A stretch of 14,568 nt of DNA from Chromera velia (lineage: Eukaryota > Sar > Chromeraceae). The stretch spans positions 23,208 through 37,775 of the forward strand of contig JAHBMJ010000955.1 of NCBI GenBank assembly GCA_018398765.1, in the 5' to 3' direction. How positions within the stretch are numbered: position 1 is the first letter of the stretch; every line of letters starts with the position of its first letter. Positions 12,120-14,568 of this stretch are shown here, piece after piece. The translations under genes were made by a program, and so were the position numbers. Below the pieces are notes generated by a model. That model searched no databases, was not told the DNA's origin, and was given only the letters and a program-made list of their open reading frames with translations.

Positions 12120-13400
12120 AATTTCCCGTTCACAGAAAGACAAGGGCACCGGTTGCTCACATAAGTTGGGAGCAGACAGTGGGGGGGGGGAAGCGGATGC
12201 AAAAGAAGAGAGATCAATGTTTTCAGCTTTGCAAGCCATTTTTACAAGTCCAGGCCATAGCTGTTCAGCCAATTGACCAGCTGGTGCAGCCGAGGGGAGA
12301 AGCTCCTCGTCTGAGACAGGAGTGGATCTGACGGAGCGATGAAGGGGGGAGGTACGTAAAAGGGAGTTCTCTTTGCTGTCTGACTGTTGAAGAGGAATGA
12401 AAGGGGCAGCAACAAGGGATAAAGAAAGTGACACAGCTGCATGGTCGAGCCTAGACAGTTCTGTTGGCTGTTTCACATCGAGGTGAGTACAAGCACAGAG
12501 GAGGGGGGGATCAACGAGAAAAAAGTCAATCAGAGTGTGACCTCTACCTTTCCAGAGGAAGGTGCAGTCACGTGAGAAAGAGCGTGCTTCCCCACTCCAA
12601 GCAGGGGCAGAACCATCAATGCAGAGACCATTTAAAGGGAGAAGATTCGTTAGTTCATAGAGTTTTAAAAGAGAATGGCCCTACTGATCAACTTTTTGGT
12701 TGCAAGACAAAGCACGGATTACTCCCGATACGTTCTCTTCCTGAATGATTCCGTTCTCATCTTGTACCCCCCTATCCCAGGTGATTCCTTTTGGCAGCTC
12801 ATCAGAGATGTGAGCGTTGAAATCATCAGTCACAATTCTCCTTTCCCCTAGAGGAACTTCCAACAATGCATCTGTCAGGCGCTCCCAGTGGCTCGGATCT
12901 CCGCCTGCCTCCCCTCTCCCAGTAGACCATCCATGTAGCACATATACTCCAAACACATGCAGAATAGAGGACTTGCTGTGTGCATTGAATCCACCAACAC
13001 GCAATAACGCACGCAGCATGGATAGGCTGACCAGTTCGATCTCAGGCCTTAGTCAGCCTCTCAATGACTTCCGAATTAGGACATCCTTGTCCTGTTCTAA
13101 TGCTTCCTTCCTGCCTCTACCACTTCCACCTCTTCCAAGGTGCTTTCTAACCCATTCTCGGTAGGAGAAATTCTTGCCTCAGTGAAGAGGGTATTCAAAA
13201 AGGCGCGTGGGAGACCGTGTTTCCGTCAAAATTACCATATCAAACTCCTCATTGACAAGCCAGGCAAACAGACTGCCATCACTCTCTATGCTGTCTAAGA
13301 GACCTTTCACATTGAGCATGGCAATTCTGAGCCCCGCTATTGATCTTACAGAAATCAATTCTTTCAACGCAACACCCCCACTGGCTAGACAAGCTGAAGT
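12120..13400 (-). pseudogene. LINE apurinic-like endonuclease (EN) domain
   Basis: Nicks target DNA to prime reverse transcription. All recognisable blocks lie in one minus-strand frame. LRIAMLNVKGL (about 13320) carries the catalytic Asn. DMVILTETRSP carries the catalytic Glu. Then come a Gly/Arg-rich block (GRGGSGRGRK), ELVSLSMLRALL, VFGVYVLHGW, SHWERLTDALL and RRIVTDDFNAHISDE (the family's GDFNA, here DDFNA). Further on are LLKLYELTNLLPLNG, GRGHTLIDFFLVD and SRLDHAAVSLSL with the catalytic His. Stops at 13179-13181 (TGA), 13053-13055 (TGA) and 12681-12683 (TAG) break it without shifting frame. The order and spacing match complete APE domains. Confidence 0.9.
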
Positions 13401-13427
13401 AGAAGCAGAAGCAGATGCAGGTGCCGA

Positions 13428-13508
13428 TGAAGAAGAAGAAGAAGACGAAAAAGAAGAAGAAGAAGAAGAAGAAGAAGAAGAAGAAGACAACGACGAGGAA
13501 GAAGAAAG
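13428..13508 (-). repeat. (GAA)n tract encoding poly-Ser upstream of EN
   Basis: Plus-strand GAA/GAC triplets read on the minus strand as about 25 Ser with occasional Leu and Phe, followed by SAPASASASTSAC. The tract lies in the endonuclease frame and so separates the Cys-rich module from EN as a low-complexity linker. Confidence 0.9.
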
Positions 13509-13550
13509 ACCTTGTCCTTTTCCCTTCTTTCTCTGCCCTTTTTTCGTCAC

Positions 13551-14102
13551 CTTCCCCCGTTTAGTCTTTCCATTGTTTCCCTCACGGCTCGTGCTCTTTA
13601 TTGGAGACTCAAGGGGCTGCCAGCCATGTGGGTTTCAACATTTGTCTCCTTTCGGGCACCCCACATAGGGAATACCGTTCTTTGCACACTTGCAGCCAGC
13701 ACAAGTATTGGAGCCATGATACCGGCATGCACATCTGGTAGACGGTTGGACGGAAGAGATGGGGGAAGCAGTCTGGGGGGACAGAGCCGAAGGGTCGCGG
13801 TTTTTACATCTGTCTTTGCCCACATAGGAGTTAGTACAGTAGCTTCTGTTTAAGGTACACTTATAGTTTTTTCCACAAACCCCCCCCCCGATGGTCTGCA
13901 CTCGCAACATCGTACTTCCTTACAGTTTGGGCATAGGGCGCCCAGCGGGCAGTGGGTACAGCGTTTTCCCGCTGCCGCACATGGACACTCACACTTTTTC
14001 TTCCCCCTCTGTCTCTCTGGGCATTGCAGGCAGTTGCAACATGCTTTTTCGGCTTGATAGGGCTCTTCTTCCTCTCTACGTTTCAGTGCTTTGGGGCGTG
14101 AT
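13551..14102 (-). pseudogene. Cys-rich N-terminal module of the LINE protein
   Basis: Two cysteine arrays precede EN. The upstream one (about 13890-14050) reads CCNCLQC...KKCECPCAAAGKRCTHCPLGALCPNC...RCCEC. The downstream one (13638-13850) reads CGKNYKC, SYCTNS, DRCKN and CACRYHGSNTCAGCKCAKNG...GCPKGDKC. C-x-C, C-x-x-C and small-residue loops recall zinc-binding CXC-type domains (Tesmin/TSO1-like) and Cys-rich N-termini reported in some LINE proteins. A probable one-base slip in a run of nine G (minus strand, near 13880-13888) separates the arrays. A TGA at 13635-13637 follows the second, after which NPHGWQPLESP leads in frame into a Lys/Gly-rich stretch, poly-Ser and EN. Nucleic-acid binding is inference. 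Confidence 0.68.
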
Positions 14103-14285
14103 AAGGAGGAGGAGGAGGAAGAGGAAGAGGAGGAGGAAGAGCAAGAAGAAGAAGAAGAAGAAGAAGCAGAAGAAGAGGAAGAAAAAGAAGAAGAAGAAGA
14201 AGAAGAAAAGGAGGAGGAAGAAGAAGAAGAAGAGGAAGAGGGAGAAGAAGAAGAGGAAGAAGAAGAGGAGGAAGAAAAAGAAAGA
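14103..14285 (-). repeat. (GAA/GAG)n tract encoding poly-Ser in the LINE N-terminus
   Basis: About 180 bp of plus-strand GAA/GAG triplets. In the minus-strand frame that carries the upstream Cys array they read as roughly 55 mostly Ser codons. The plus-strand Glu-rich frame and other minus frames (Leu- or Phe-rich) are shadows. Confidence 0.92.
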
Positions 14286-14456
14286 GAAGGGTCCATCCGG
14301 TGACCTGGCTTCCCCCCCCCCCCTTCCCTGTCTGTTCCCACCCACTTCTTCCTCTTTCCCTGGACCTGGTGTAGGAAGGAACGTGGGTGGGAATGGACAG
14401 GGAGGGGGGAGGGAGGCAAGGCCAGGCCACCGGGTAGACCCTTCTCTTTCTTTTTC
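14274..14456. repeat. Imperfect long inverted repeat (about 73-nt arms, 37-nt loop)
   Basis: Left arm 14274-14345 and right arm 14383-14456 are imperfect reverse complements. Both begin at the outside with GAAAAAGAAAGAGAAGGGT, pass through CCGGTGRCCTGG and a C-rich run, and end CCCTGT...TTCCCACCCAC next to the loop at 14346-14382. Outside the arms the symmetry continues as GAA triplets on the left and CTT triplets on the right. Confidence 0.85.
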
Positions 14457-14462
14457 CCCCTC

Positions 14463-14568
14463 TTTTTCTTCTTCTTCTTCTTCTTCTCCTGCTTTTTTCT
14501 TTTCGGCCTCTTCCCCAGGACCTGATGTGGGAAGAAATCTTCTTCTTCTTCTTCTTCTTCTTCTTTTT
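14463..14568. repeat. (CTT)n tracts flanking a copied hairpin-loop sequence
   Basis: CTT triplets at about 14463-14490 and 14538-14568 surround 14507-14534, a diverged direct copy of loop sequence 14352-14378. On the minus strand this part reads as Lys/Glu-rich sequence with HQVLGKRPKRKK. It runs off the window, so whether it belongs to the LINE protein or its 5' region is unknown. Confidence 0.75.

Larger units (their letters stand above)
7799..14568 (-). mobile_element. Degenerate APE-type LINE (non-LTR retrotransposon), 5' end outside window
   Basis: Minus-strand order matches an APE-class non-LTR element: N-terminal Cys-rich module, AP endonuclease, linker, reverse transcriptase with YADD, C-terminal CPxC...H knuckle, 3' UTR and a short AAT/GAT repeat tail at 7799-7835. 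The copy is dead. In-frame stops: 13635 and 13179 (TGA), 13053 (TGA), 12681 (TAG), 11959 (TAG), 10328 (TAA), 10072 (TAA), 9148 (TGA), 8908 (TAG), 8797 (TGA). Frameshifts lie near 13880, 12118 and 10187, and a 1.2-kb DNA transposon interrupts the linker. Clade cannot be assigned by eye. The 5' end and target duplication are not visible. Confidence 0.9.

Noticed and set aside
8797-13637. Reassignment of TGA as a sense codon to rescue the LINE
   Set aside because: TAG and TAA stops plus three frameshifts also interrupt the same coding region, so ordinary pseudogene decay is simpler.
14091-14303. Glu-rich plus-strand frame
   Set aside because: Pure GAA/GAG triplet translation on the strand opposite the LINE. 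The minus-strand Ser reading continues into the Cys-rich module and is preferred.

Overview
This is eukaryotic nuclear DNA, probably from a free-living or algal protist. It carries an intron-rich housekeeping gene whose introns are full of pyrimidine-biased microsatellites, next to a decayed APE-type LINE and two non-autonomous DNA transposons. There is no direct species marker. A stramenopile or chromerid-like alga is only a guess from the gene style and repeat load.

Layout. (1) 1-4396, + strand: eight exons (341 codons, about two thirds of the protein) of a mitochondrial-type dihydrolipoamide dehydrogenase (E3) gene. The 5' end lies outside the window and the stop codon is at 4394-4396. Introns are 252-806 bp and hold (TTTC)n, (TCTG)n, (TG)n, (CA)n and a 38-bp minisatellite. 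Several splice donors sit inside GTNN tetranucleotide arrays. (2) 4397-5118: intergenic, with one (TC)n(TG)n microsatellite. (3) 5119-5942: an 824-bp MITE-like element with perfect 23-bp terminal inverted repeats, hAT-like TAGTG ends and a probable 8-bp target duplication (7/8 match). (4) 5943-7798: AT-rich, gene-free DNA with a perfect 20-bp palindrome, a compact GC-rich foldback and a CT tract of about 330 bp. (5) about 7799 to beyond 14568, - strand: one degenerate LINE. Reading 5'->3' on the minus strand it has a Lys-rich N-terminal region, poly-Ser, two Cys-rich arrays, a second poly-Ser tract, an APE endonuclease, a linker, a reverse transcriptase with YADD, a C-terminal CPxC...H knuckle, a 3' UTR and an (AAT)n/(GAT)n tail. 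It carries at least ten in-frame stops and three frameshifts. (6) 10716-11909: a 1194-bp non-autonomous DNA transposon nested in the LINE linker, with an exact 8-bp target duplication and 13/15 matching termini. Conceptual removal of the insert plus one duplication copy rejoins the LINE reading frame exactly.

The order of events can be read off: the LINE inserted, the nested element then jumped into it, and both have since decayed. The DLD gene looks intact across all visible exons, and all exon joins give a continuous family-like protein. No RNA gene, CRISPR array or second host gene could be supported.
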